Positions 1-11,065 of a stretch of DNA of 64,000 bases are shown here, in pieces. Every line of letters begins with the position of its first letter. The first letter of the stretch is position 1. The notes under the pieces were generated by a model. It was not told where the DNA came from, searched no databases, and saw nothing but the letters and a program-made list of their open reading frames with translations. The translations under genes and the position numbers were made by a program. The stretch is from assembly GCA_024305405.1 (NCBI GenBank), contig JAKNDB010000110.1, positions 3,720,001 through 3,784,000 on the forward strand, written 5' to 3'. Source of the stretch: Dirofilaria immitis. Lineage: Eukaryota > Nematoda > Chromadorea > Rhabditida > Onchocercidae.

Positions 1-501
1 TTTCTTCTATTCAAAATTAGAAAAAAACAAAACAAAGCTGGCATTTAAAACTTCCCCGTCTCGCAAAAAACATTCTTATTAAATAATATGAATTAACTGC
101 AACAATGAAATTTCAAAGTTACAGGTCAGCTCGAAAATAGTTACCTTTAGGTTTTCATTAACACGTTGAGTTATTTGCAACTTCGCTCTACCAGAATAAA
201 AGAAATAAAATTTCGCTGAATATTGTAGCAATAAAATAGCAATTCTTCAACCGTACTGAATGATCGATCACTTATAGTGTTCAGAATTATATTCTCCTCT
301 TCGCTCATCCAACGATAGGAAAAGAATGTAGGATAGAACTTTTGAGTAGTTACAAGGGGATAGTAAGTAAAACAGTGACTATAAGCAGATCACAAATTGA
401 AATATAAAAATCACACTTGAATTAAAGCATTGCGGAAATGAAACAGACAATTCAATATGGAGTAAACAATCATCCCATAAAAGAAGTCGGAAGCATTAAA
501 A
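1..501. other. intergenic, downstream of MRPL41
   Basis: AT-rich sequence beyond the stop codon of the mitochondrial ribosomal protein L41 gene. No coding exon, RNA gene or repeat was recognised. It probably holds the 3' UTR of that gene at its right end. Confidence 0.5.
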
Positions 502-1776
502 TTATTTCGACTTGTCAACATGGGCCTCATCCTTTACTTCGGTATCCTCCGTAAAATATTCTCCGTCATTATACATCTGCCTGAAATTATGGATTTCAAA
601 CTAAATAAAATTCTTGAAAGGGATGGAGGCTTAAACGATGACAAACTGAGATAACTATGTAATTATAAGCAGCAATAAGATTAAAAATCTCCACTAAAAA
701 AATCCTGAATAAAATCTATGTGGTACTCGACTTACGCAACAAATTCAAAACAGACAAAAGTAATAAAGATTTAAACCTTATCAATGGTGCATAATGAATA
801 TCAAATAACAAGCGAGATGTTGTTTTTGGCGGAGGCCACTTTTCGCCTTCAAATACAACAGAGTCAACGCCTTCTTCACTACCATACTTGGCTGCCAGTT
901 TTTCAAATTTTTTTCTCCTAAAAGCTGGTTGAACTCTCTTTAAATTTTGAAAATGCAGTGCTCTTCGATTTATTAGGATAAACGATAGAATATTATATAA
1001 AGTAATGTTTTTGCATTCATTTGACAAAATTGTGAGCATCAAGCTTTCCGCTTACTGAAATATTCAAAATAATAAGAAAAAAGTAAGGCGTATAAGAAAT
1101 ATTTACCTTTTTCAATTTCAAAATCGGTCCGATACGACACATAAGGACGCAAGCGAAATCCTCGTAAATCTGGAACAATTAATTCTGGATACATTTCTTC
1201 AACGTGAACAAATTTTTCTGTGACCGGATCAACAAAACCAACATCTTGAGTGCCAGTATAGTCTAGAAAGGATGGATGTTATGAACCATACGAAAATATT
1301 TTAATAATATTTTTTGATAGATAGTCGCCATAACTGAAAGAAACTCACGGTGTAATTGCTTCGGATTTTCTTGCTTGAACTTAGGTGATAATTCCGGGAA
1401 CTCACGATCCTGTCCAGGAAGCTGGTGACGTTCATATACAATAGGACCCCGTTTTCGCCATCCTTGAGCCTATTGAAAAGTCATCATAATTTCATTATGA
1501 CGATAATGTTACTTTTAATTGGAATTGTCTAAGCGTACTTTCATTCGAAATCTTTAAAAGCAGTTATATCCTGAATAGCTACATACATTTTAAATTAATA
1601 AATCACTGCAACTATTTCTGAATACCAGTTCCAATCATAATGATACCGTCAATTGAATAACAGAAATACTTTTAAAAATACCACACCTTCGAGAATATGG
1701 GCCAAGGAGGTCGGAAGTGGTGAGGATTGAGTGACCGTACGCCTCTGACAGACACCAAAATTATTGGAGCCAACAT
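502..1776 (-). CDS. mrpl-41: mitochondrial ribosomal protein L41 (mL41)
   Basis: Structural protein of the large mitochondrial ribosomal subunit, made in the cytosol and imported. Five exons join in phase: 1776-1687, 1469-1349, 1262-1107, 924-777 and 580-502, giving about 197 residues. The first exon ends in a motif rich in His, Arg and Pro (NPHHFRPPWPIFSK). Exon 3 carries the family core, MYPELIVPDLRGFRLRPYVSYR, which matches the [20 protein letters not shown] stretch of vertebrate L41. Exon 4 has a C-terminal SRLLFD segment like the AKDLFD part of insect homologues. The start is the only ATG in phase with exon 1; the leader is weakly basic, as expected for a mitochondrial protein. No frame conflict was found. 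Its upstream neighbour on the same strand is the PAF-acetylhydrolase-like gene, 1.07 kb away. Confidence 0.85.
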
Positions 1777-2849
1777 CGCAATTTTTCAATACATCAACGA
1801 AGGACGGAACTAAATCAACATGTTTCTGCTGAAAAACAAAACATAGAAGTATTTTTAGCTTTGAAAGAAAAAGGAAATGATATTCTCGAAAATTTCAAAT
1901 AAGAATTAAAAACGAAAAGTAAGGGTATCACTTATGGCTGCAGAGATAACTATTTGCATCAAATAACAACGAACAAGCTTTTTAAAATATTGTTTATGAA
2001 GCAGAACATCCAGGAAAAGAGTCAAATACAAACAAAGCGATATTATATAATTTCGCTTAATGTTAAGAATAAACTGTATATGTTCTACAAGTAAAGCGAA
2101 GTGAAAAGGCTATGATAAAATTAATTAACAATATAATAAAATTTTAGCTACTGTTATCAACAGATTGAAAAAATATATGAGAATCATAGAAAGCATTTCT
2201 TCTTAAAGATTTCACAGCAAAAAGAAAAAATTATATGTGGTTTGATACAGATCGGACTAACACAGTAACATAAATATAGCTGAACTAGAAGGCGAGATCA
2301 CAGCAGTGTTTCACAAAACAGTCATTGGTAAAAAGCAGAAATAAAAAAAATTCTTGAAATAACTATAAGCATCAACTATTCTAAAAATTTTTGAAACATA
2401 AAAACAAAGTTCAGTTAAGGTTTTTATATTCATAAGTAAGCAATATTTCTTAAAGATTCAGCGAAAGAGAGCACAGATTTAATTAATTTAGATTAAAACT
2501 GTATTGTTTCAAATCGCACCTCTTCAAAGAATTTGTCAGTATGGAGCAAAGAATCCAGTAATCTACAGCGTATGTAACTAGGTACTCCAAACAAGACAGG
2601 ATTAAGAATCTTATATTGTATCAGCGTATGTAACTAGGTACTTCAAACAAGACAGGATTAAGAATCTTATATTGTATCATCTCTCAAATAAAAGTTGACA
2701 CTGCTACATAGAATAACTACAAATGAATTTCATAAAATATGGATTCAGATATGGAATTTTTGGTAGATGAAAGCTTGAAAATTGCGTAACATAAATGAAA
2801 TATGAAACTAAAAAGCAATGAAAAAATTCTTTTCAAGATATAAATGAAA
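1777..2849. other. intergenic gap with a tandem duplication
   Basis: About 1.07 kb between two minus-strand genes. It holds a 56-base tandem duplication near 2566-2677 and otherwise only AT-rich sequence. The promoter or trans-splice site of the L41 gene and the 3' UTR of its upstream neighbour must lie here; no specific element was recognised. Confidence 0.5.
2566..2677. repeat. 56-base tandem duplication, two copies
   Basis: The unit begins CAGCGTATGTAACTAGGTAC and is repeated immediately. The copies differ at one position (CTCC against CTTC), so the duplication is recent. It is intergenic. Confidence 0.9.
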
Positions 2850-4313
2850 TCATGAATCTGGGTTGAGCGCAGCATTTATGGCGACTAAAACCGGCTCATA
2901 GATTTTCCGATAACCTTCTTGAGTGAGATGAACGTAATCAAACATGTAATGAGATTCAATCTGTCCATTCGTGCCTGAAAGGTAAGGCTTTAAAGGATCC
3001 ATTTTATATGGCAATTAAAAAAAACAAAAAAACATTCTTAATGTTGAAATCCTGGTATATACCCTGGATGACGGAATTCCAAAAAGTAATTAACACTGAA
3101 TGTATAAAAAATAAAAGAAAAAAAGGAATATAAATACAATTATCGCATATATTTTCTAATAAGCACTGCTAAATGCTTATCAATGTATAAGTATAGATGC
3201 AATACTACTTCAAATATATTTCGCCGAAAATTAGATAAATAAGTGTTAAATTTTCAAAAGAATAAATGAACTGAACAAGCCTTGTATGGAAGGTTCCACA
3301 TCGATCACATCCGCCATACCTTTTAATACCTTTTCCAGACTTTCATTGATCCGAGTTACTAATTCACGTCGTTTGTTCGGTCTTCTTCCTGATGGAAGAA
3401 GCTTCTGGAAAAATGGAAAAGTTGGTTAAGAAACAGTTTTTTTTAATCAGAGGATTTTAACCACAAAATGTTTAGTTTTCGATCTCTGCGATTATGATTG
3501 CTGTGATCGCAAATAATATGCAGCATCACCAGTGGAATAAAAAAATTAATCATCAAAGGAATCAATTACCATAAAATACAATTTTGCTAAGGGCTTCTGT
3601 TTTCGAATGGTTTCTGCAACGTTTTTCAAAGCTTCTAACATCTGTTCTTCAGTTAAATCAAAATCCGAATTGCCAATCGATACAACGATCACCTGCAAAA
3701 CTTTAAATAATAAGAACACGAAGAAAAAATTGAGAAACTGCAGTTCCATCTTGATAAAATGCTTAAGAAATCAGCAAAACATGCAAATACAAAGAAAAAA
3801 ATCACTAAATAAAATGTCATACCTTGGGATTCAGGCCTTCCAAAATATTATTTTCAAGCCTCCACGATAAGTTCGAGATCTTATCGCCAAAAGCTCCAAA
3901 ACACAAACAGTGTAATGGAGCTAAATTTTCCCGATATATCTGGAATGGAAGCATTTCCAAAGACGACCATTAATAATTAATTAAATTTTAATTGAAAGAA
4001 TCAACAACTCACTAATGACTGTTCGAGCAAAGCCATATGATCATCACCTAAAAATAAAACATCAGCTTCCTTATCGCGTGCTTCCGAAACGAATAGTTCC
4101 TGCTGAAATTAATGAAAATCCAAACTAATAAACTTTCAAAGCCAGATTTAGCAAAAATTCTGAATTTATGTAAATAAATTGTAATTCAGCAAAGGTAACT
4201 GAGTATCTCGGAAATCCAATGTTATATCAATTGAAAAATCAAAAAATGTTAAACAGTACTAATTCTGCCCAACGATTATCACCAGCATCATCCAATCTTC
4301 CTCGCTTCTCCAT
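2850..4313 (-). CDS. PAF-acetylhydrolase Ib-like GDSL protein, catalytic Ser replaced
   Basis: Resembles the catalytic alpha1/alpha2 subunits of brain PAF acetylhydrolase (PAFAH1B2/3), which remove the acetyl group of platelet-activating factor and bind LIS1. Six exons: 4313-4260, 4102-4013, 3939-3823, 3692-3570, 3404-3281 and 2974-2850, giving 210 residues (human about 229). Family blocks are clear: RDKEADVLFLGDD, APLHCLCFGAFGDK, SWRLEN, LLPSGRRPN and FDYVHLTQEGY. The catalytic Asp and His (D-Y-V-H) are kept, but block I reads GDD where the family has GDS, so the nucleophilic serine is Asp. The block III GTN triad is also altered (IGNSD). The codon is GAT in a region that is otherwise in frame, so this is not an indel effect. 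The last intron appears to use a GC donor (CAAG|GCTTGT), since only this joint keeps the frame. Likely a pseudoenzyme; a LIS1-binding role is inference. Confidence 0.85.
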
Positions 4314-7300
4314 CACAAATCAGCTCGTAATGAAATCACTAAAAAAGCTTAAAACATGAGAATTTTTTTTTACATAATATCAACAAACGAGAATGAATTA
4401 ATATATCCTATAAACGATAATCATTTACCCAGCACTTTCTATAATGTATTTCAAATTGTAATATAATTTCACAGAATGACTTATGAAAAACAAAAATTTT
4501 TAAGTCTAATCTTCTCCTAAAAAGTTTTCATCTGCTTTTTTAGTGCCCTTAAACATAAAAAGAAAGTAAATTCATGTTCATAAAAGTTTACTTGAAACTT
4601 AAGCAATCTCTAGTTTATGAGAAATGATCACATGAATGATATCATAATTACCGAATGAAACAACATAAATTTAAAACTGTTCAAAAAAAATTAAAAATAA
4701 TATTCCAAATATTATTCGACTTCTAATAGCATCATGTGATCGACGAAAATAAGAAAGCGGAAATTTCACAATTTCTCAAATGTCCTTTCCGCGCACAAAT
4801 GAACTTTCAATCTTTGTCAATTGTGGCCGCTTATAAGAACGCACAAAAAGAAATATTCCGATGCTCGAAAAGAAAAAAAAAACAGGAAGAAGTAAAGAAA
4901 CGAGCTCTACAACGACAAGAATGAAAAGAAGGCCATCATGTATGCAAGCTTGTTATCAACGGATTGCGAAGAAATCGAACACAAAATGAAATGAAATAAG
5001 ACCAATCATCAAAAACAATTTTACAAGTGAACGATACAAATAATAAATGCACGACCTTGGACAATGAACCGACTATAAATTCATAACAAAATAACTAATG
5101 AAGAATGGAAAAGCGTATAAGTTTCTACGCTACCGAATTAACACAATAGTGAGCAGAAATTTTAGTGTATTGAGAATGATTCAGGAGAATGCACCATTTT
5201 ATAAAGCATATGAGAAAATTATACAAGACATCCGGACTGCGCATCTATATTTCGTATCATACTTTTCTACCCATATTTTCAACTCAGTGAAGGTATCGTA
5301 ATAACATTTAAGAAAAAAGAAATCACAAACTTTCTTTTCATTATTATCGTTTTTAGTTAAACAACAACGTCATGAATACAATGTTCATGTGTAGCGAATA
5401 TTATAGCAGGTTTGTTCTATATATATTTTGACAAGAACTAAAACAAAGGAAACCAAGATCTTAGCCCGATAAAACATGATATAGATTAAGAATAAGAAAT
5501 TAATTACAACATGATTCTCCACTTTAAAATAAATTTATTTTAAATGAAATTATTAACATTCACTTTATTTTCGCAAAGACAAATTACTAGCCGCTATTGC
5601 GGATTTCAGATGATCTGTATGTCTTATCCACATTCAAAATATTAAAAAGTCAATGTTCGGTGATGAAACAAAAGAGAATGATGACATAAGGATCTATAAT
5701 AATAGTTTTATCCACCTTTGCATAAAGAAATACATCATTATTTGATGAATTTACTATTTTACACTCAAAGTTTTTATGGAAGCACTACGACTGGATACAA
5801 CTTTTGCAAGCTGCGGGAGAAGAATCCAAAAATAATGCTTAAAATTAGATAGAAGTCCCAGGGTACCAGAGTAGTCATTTCTCAAGTCTAAAATCTTCAT
5901 GTAAACACAGCACCACTTCAAGCACAATATTATCAGCTTTTTTACGATCTTTTATCTTGCTTCAAAAAAATTACAGACTGCAAAAAATTAAATAATAACA
6001 GAAGGGATATAGAGGTATACGCCACTCTTACTGTCGAAAACTATGATGGTAAATCATCGGAAACAACACTTTCTATAGTTTATTTTATTGTTGGAGAAAC
6101 ACGAAGAAATCGGGAAACAAACATCATTTTCAATAACAAAAAAACATCGATTTGACAGACATCATAAAAATTCATGTCGATTTTATGCTATCCATCAACT
6201 TTGAGCATATAAAAGGATCTGTTCTACATGTAAATTCATCGCTTTCTATAAAATTGCGTAGATTTTTGCTTGAAAAATATTGCTTCATACGAACAGACGC
6301 CGAACTTTGTATCTGAAAATGTCACGTCAAAGACAACACTCATAAGAAATGACAGTAAAACTCTCCATTCACAGTTTTAAGCATCAGTTGGAAAAAGTTA
6401 CACCTGAAGAAAACGTTCTCTACTTCAGCATTTATTCAAGCATATTAAATTAATTTGTAATTCCTAATGGCTACTCCCCGTAGTTTCCCAACATTTTAAA
6501 ATTCACATATTATTTTTGGGACTACTAAAATTTTGTTTTTCTATCTTTCTAGTATAGATCAAGAACTTCATCAGGGACATGAATGCAGATGGCTAGAAAA
6601 CAATTACAGAATCCAAGAAACATGAGCAATCTTAGTCCCAAAACTAGTTTAAAACAAATTCATAAATTCCTTCTTCCTTTTTCTGTCTTCCTCACTAACA
6701 TTGCAATTCAATATGACAAAGAAATTAAAGTGAAGATGTTTCAGGCTTCCGCCATCATCTCGTGTGCAACAAAAAAATTTAAAGAAACAACAGAATTTGA
6801 GCGGAAAAGAACCATGCATACAAGTTCAAAAAAAAAAAAAGAGAAGGAAAACATGAAGTGAGATATAAAGGCTACAAAATAAATTAATCAATGACTTGCA
6901 TTACGAAGCTCAATTAAATTATATAATCGCTTCTGGATGAAAACTATGAATTATGAGAAACTTGATCGTTTTAAATCTTACTTTTGAAACGTTCAGTGCT
7001 TAATTTCTTTGAATAGGGAATATCTAAGAACATGAATTCATCGCCAGTGCTTTTGCAATGGCAGCAACGACTACTGTTATTGAAGAACATGACAAGTTTC
7101 ATGGACCAAAGCGATTAAAAGGCATATAAGCGGGAATAAAGTGCATACATATTTCATCAATAAAAACAATACTATAATATCAACACACGGCACTAGAAAA
7201 AAGTCAGTAATATATTCGGCATTCAATGACATAAGAAATGCATATCGTATTTCAAGTAGCGCTAATGCAGTGAATAAATTTTTCTTCCATAAGGGTGAAA

Positions 7301-7774
7301 TTTCTAGTGCAATACTTAATCCTTTCTTGATAGTATTAATGGTACAACTGTACTTCAGACTCTGTATCATGACAAGCCTAAACGTCAAAGCGAAATTGTA
7401 CACCGGATTTTTTTGAAGAAGGCAATTGGCACAAATATTACAAAAATCAATTTAATGTACTTCATAAATCTGAACAAACACGACACAAATTGTTTCATAA
7501 TGCCTATTACTAATTGTTTGTAAGCACAGATTAAACGAAAAATTCCTATTTGCAGCACGTGCGACAAAGCTATCCTGAATCGAAACAAGGGATCGTTTTC
7601 CAGCACTAGTGGTCTGCAAGATTTACTGCTATTAATAAATTAAATTTTCGTAAATTAAGAACCAACAAAAATCGCTATAGCGCAATTAAATATCACATAA
7701 TGATTTAAATACCCACATGCATTTCGTTTAACTTCAAAAAAATTTGATCTTTATTTTTGGAGGAAATTCATCGA
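4314..7774. other. 3.5-kb gap, no gene recognised
   Basis: AT-rich DNA between the PAF-acetylhydrolase-like gene and the 3' end of the KCTD gene. Open frames here are short, of biased composition and without splice-consistent partners. If the KCTD transcript continues past its GTAAGT site at about 7814, a last exon could hide here, but none was identified. Confidence 0.4.
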
Positions 7775-9409
7775 TTAATGAGGACAAAGATACGAGTTAC
7801 TGATTATTGACTTACGGCGAGCCTTTTGTTGCAAAGCTTTGACGCGATCAGTAAGATCCGTATGCTCTCCATTCTTGATTTCGTTGTCAGGAAATTCCCG
7901 AGAAACGACACAAAGGAACTCACTTTGCATATCGCTTTGATACTGGAACTGTCCGATGGGTATAAGCTAAAAAAAAGATTTTTTTAATCAATTCCTTAAA
8001 TTCCTACTTTGTTCGGTGAGGAAATTGATAAACAGTAATTTCATAAGAAATATGACTTTTCACTTAAGCATCATACATAAAATCAATTTTCTATATTTAA
8101 TACAAACAAAAATAAGAAATATACCTGAACTAATTTCCAGCCATCTGACATTGCTGACACAACATTTGTCAACTCCTCCTCATGACACTGGAGGACGCGA
8201 TAAACATGTTTTGTCTAGAAAATAATAGTTTAGAAAAAACTACCGAATTACAATTAAAATTTTAAAGATTCTGGGAAATAAAAAGCTGTCAATCCACAAC
8301 AAAAAATGAGGATAATTTCAACGAACCTGCTTCGCTTTTTTAACCCAAATTCTGCTAATCGTTCCGTACATAACTGAATTAGCCGCGGCAAATTATAAAA
8401 TTCTGCTTCTTCGAGGACTCCTGCAAAGAAAAGCATGTTCATGTTTTAGCAATCATAATTGGCATACAACGGACTGTCATCAAATCACCACCGCTTACCT
8501 TCGATACTCACATTCTTGTTTACCACAAGTTTGCCGTGACGTAAATAATTTAACACAGGCGCAAAATATTCGGGATCACGATCAATTAATATAGCGCCTG
8601 TTCCATCCTGAAATAAAGAAATTTTAAATTATAATAAAACTAATCTCTAAATTTTCAATTTATTTTTAGGTGCATTTCTCAGAAAATAAAACTGAACAGC
8701 CATCTTTTTCATTTACTGAGGGAAAAAGCTGACTTGTGAACCATTTCATGATAAGATTATTGATTGTTTAAAATCTTATAAAGTGAAAAATACAGACTTT
8801 TTGACTAGGCAATTCGTCGTTTTCTTTACAAAGACGAGCCAAAAACGAATTTGCTTCGCGACATAAGGTCTGCCGAGTAGTTTGAAAAATCTGCAACATC
8901 CTGCTACTTCCAAATTAACTTTATTTGAAGCGCCCAACTTCACACATTAAAAAAATATTATCATAAGCTTTCGCTTTCCAATAATTTATCAAATTTATTT
9001 AACAAAAACAAATATAAAGCTTGCTGAAATACTTTCCTGTATACTAGTTTCATTATTAAGATGAAACAGGAAACCAACCGTTCCACCAACATTTAAACGT
9101 ATCCACATTTTTGTCGAAGCAATATCTAGTCTATGTCCACCTGATATCATTTGTTCCTGCTCAATATCCATACCCGATGAAGACTGGTGGACGGACATAT
9201 CGGACATGTTTGTTCCACTAATCTAAAATTTAATTCTCATCTCCTTCCAATTACAGCATTATTTTCAGAAAAAGTTTGAAATCAAAATTTCGAAATGAAA
9301 ATTCTACCGCAGCATGCAACGAAACAGCAGAGAAATGAGGAGACTGCTCATCCATAAGATCATCTGATGATGAAGCCACATCGTCTAGTCCAATTGATGC
9401 AGAAGCCAT
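7775..9409 (-). CDS. BTB/POZ protein of the KCTD2/5/17 (Insomniac) type
   Basis: Orthologous group of vertebrate KCTD2/5/17 and Drosophila insomniac, adaptors that bring substrates to Cullin-3 ubiquitin ligase. Exons from the ATG used here: 9409-9308, 9222-9079, 8890-8798, 8607-8499, 8420-about 8327, 8214-8125 and 7966-7775. The T1/BTB domain is diagnostic: [43 protein letters not shown] and [11 protein letters not shown]. The C-terminal KCTD5 core follows: [20 protein letters not shown] and FLCVVSREF. The joint after exon 5 fits only if the A6 run at 8336-8341 is one base short; then the donor is CAG|GTTCGT in phase. The frame stops at 7775, but a strong donor (C|GTAAGT) lies inside the last exon at about 7814, so a different C-terminal end is possible. 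The N-terminus ahead of the BTB domain is Ser/Asp-rich and may extend upstream (next entry). Confidence 0.85.
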
Positions 9410-10170
9410 GTGAAGCGCAATCTTATTGCCTACAAATGGCGTAAAATAAAGACGATTTTCTGGGATATACGGAGCAACATATACAAATAAAATTCGAGAA
9501 GGAAAACTTGATCTTTGAAAAGAAGCAAATGAAAATGACGACAGAAAACTGCAGTATATCCCAATGTCCTGCAAGGCAAAAGCACTTCTTTATCTCCGTT
9601 CAAATAATAACTTCTCGAAAATCCAAATTTAAACTTACAAACTTCAGTGAAAAACTTTCCTAAAGTCGTTACTGTCTCTTATACGACTTTCTAAAACTGG
9701 CCAAAATTTATGAGAATTTTGAGCAATTTCAATGAGCACCAGACGTATTCTGCCTGATGGCAGAGTAGCAATCCAAGATACCGAACGACTACGACTTTTC
9801 ACAATTGTATCTAAAATATTCAAGAGCTTAAAGTTTAAGTGGATATACTCAAGCTACCTTTAAGATCATTTAGACGTGTAATGATATGAATTATATTTCT
9901 AATAATGCTATAATATAAACAGGCAGAGATTTTAGATTTCTTTGCAAAGAAAATTTCGAAAGAAAAAGTGGCTTCTGTAGTACAGTGGACAATATCTCAA
10001 ACAGCTTGGACTGTCGTGTAGGCAGAACATACAGATGATTAAAAATACAAGATGCCAATTTCGAATTCACACCAACAGCGAGTAAGACTACCTGTGGATA
10101 ATCAATTTGGAATAAATTATTTGGTCACAACTGCTCCAACAGCTGAATTTCCAAATCAATGAAATACCAT
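9410..10170 (-). CDS. candidate N-terminal extension of the KCTD gene (or separate gene)
   Basis: Open exon-like blocks lie directly upstream on the same strand and join in phase with the KCTD exons: a lone ATG at 10170-10168 followed by GT, 10091-9858, 9810-9656, and 9568 running into the exon at 9409. All joints have AG acceptors and GT donors. Segments such as RIRLVLIEIAQNSHKFWPV and PEQ-free, hydrophobic-rich stretches read like a folded protein, but no family was recognised. One missing base near 9893 must be assumed in the second block. If real, the KCTD protein gains roughly 210 residues found in no KCTD5 relative known to me. The alternatives are a separate upstream gene or chance open frames. 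Confidence 0.35.
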
Positions 10171-11065
10171 TTTTAGATTGCTAATTTTAAATTTATTGTA
10201 GCATTCCTTTAGTATGTATTATTTGCATATTTCTATACTATTAACCTCGAAATTATTTCGGTACTTTTCAATTAGTTGCTATTAGCTAAGCATTTTTCAC
10301 ATATTTTTCTTGGAATAACATTCTAAAATTTAATGAATATTATTAGTATTAATTTGAGATACAAAAAAATTGAGCAATATATAGTCCTGTCTGATCCATT
10401 TTTCATCCAAACTGGAAAAATATAGACTTAAGATTCGCAATGATAACAACTGTTGATAAAATGAAACGAATGATTTATACCCAATACTGGAACAGTCAAG
10501 TGACAGTAACAAGGCACCGCCTCAAACAAACCCAAATGAATTCACAGAATCACTCAGCCGCCTTATACGTTGGCCTGATACGAGATTTGCGTAATGCAAC
10601 CGTGAACCTAGACGCTATAGGATCAATATGAAACTAACTATCCTTGGTGAAAATAATTGTGGTAGTTGAGGGTTCGAGATTCGAAGTCATTTTCTTGTAA
10701 CTTGAAGTCGCTAATTGCGTGTTTGAGATTTCGGTACTTATCGATTAGATGAACTATTCCCAGAGATAATCATTCCCAAGATATATTGGTTGATCTGCCG
10801 ATTTGATTAATTGGAGTTTTAATTGATTTAATTCGAACTGTTTTATTTGATTCACTTCGAACGGTTTTATTTGATTCACTTCGAACGGTTTTATTTGATT
10901 CAAATTGATTTAAATTAATTATTGGTCTGGCCATGTTAGGTCATAGTGCAAACAGTTATGGTTGCACTGGAAGCCTTCCTATTTGATTAATATAACTGAA
11001 GTTTTACTTATTTATTGTTCAGGGAATATTAAAGATAAGATCCAATAAATTGCACAAGATATCAT
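10171..11065. other. divergent intergenic region
   Basis: Space between the minus-strand KCTD block and the plus-strand RBM22 gene, so it probably contains both promoters. It holds a three-copy 24-base repeat at 10832-10903. No TATA box or other defined element can be assigned. Confidence 0.5.
10832..10903. repeat. 24-base tandem repeat, three copies
   Basis: The unit TTCGAACGGTTTTATTTGAT plus TCAC occurs three times head to tail; the first copy has CTG for CGG and the last diverges at its end. Related shorter pieces (TTTGATT, AATTGATTTAA) flank it. It lies about 160 bases upstream of the RBM22 start codon. Confidence 0.85.

Noticed and set aside
10660..10700. GGTTCGA motif that could be a tRNA B box
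   Set aside because: No CC follows, and no A box, cloverleaf arms or terminator could be formed around it.
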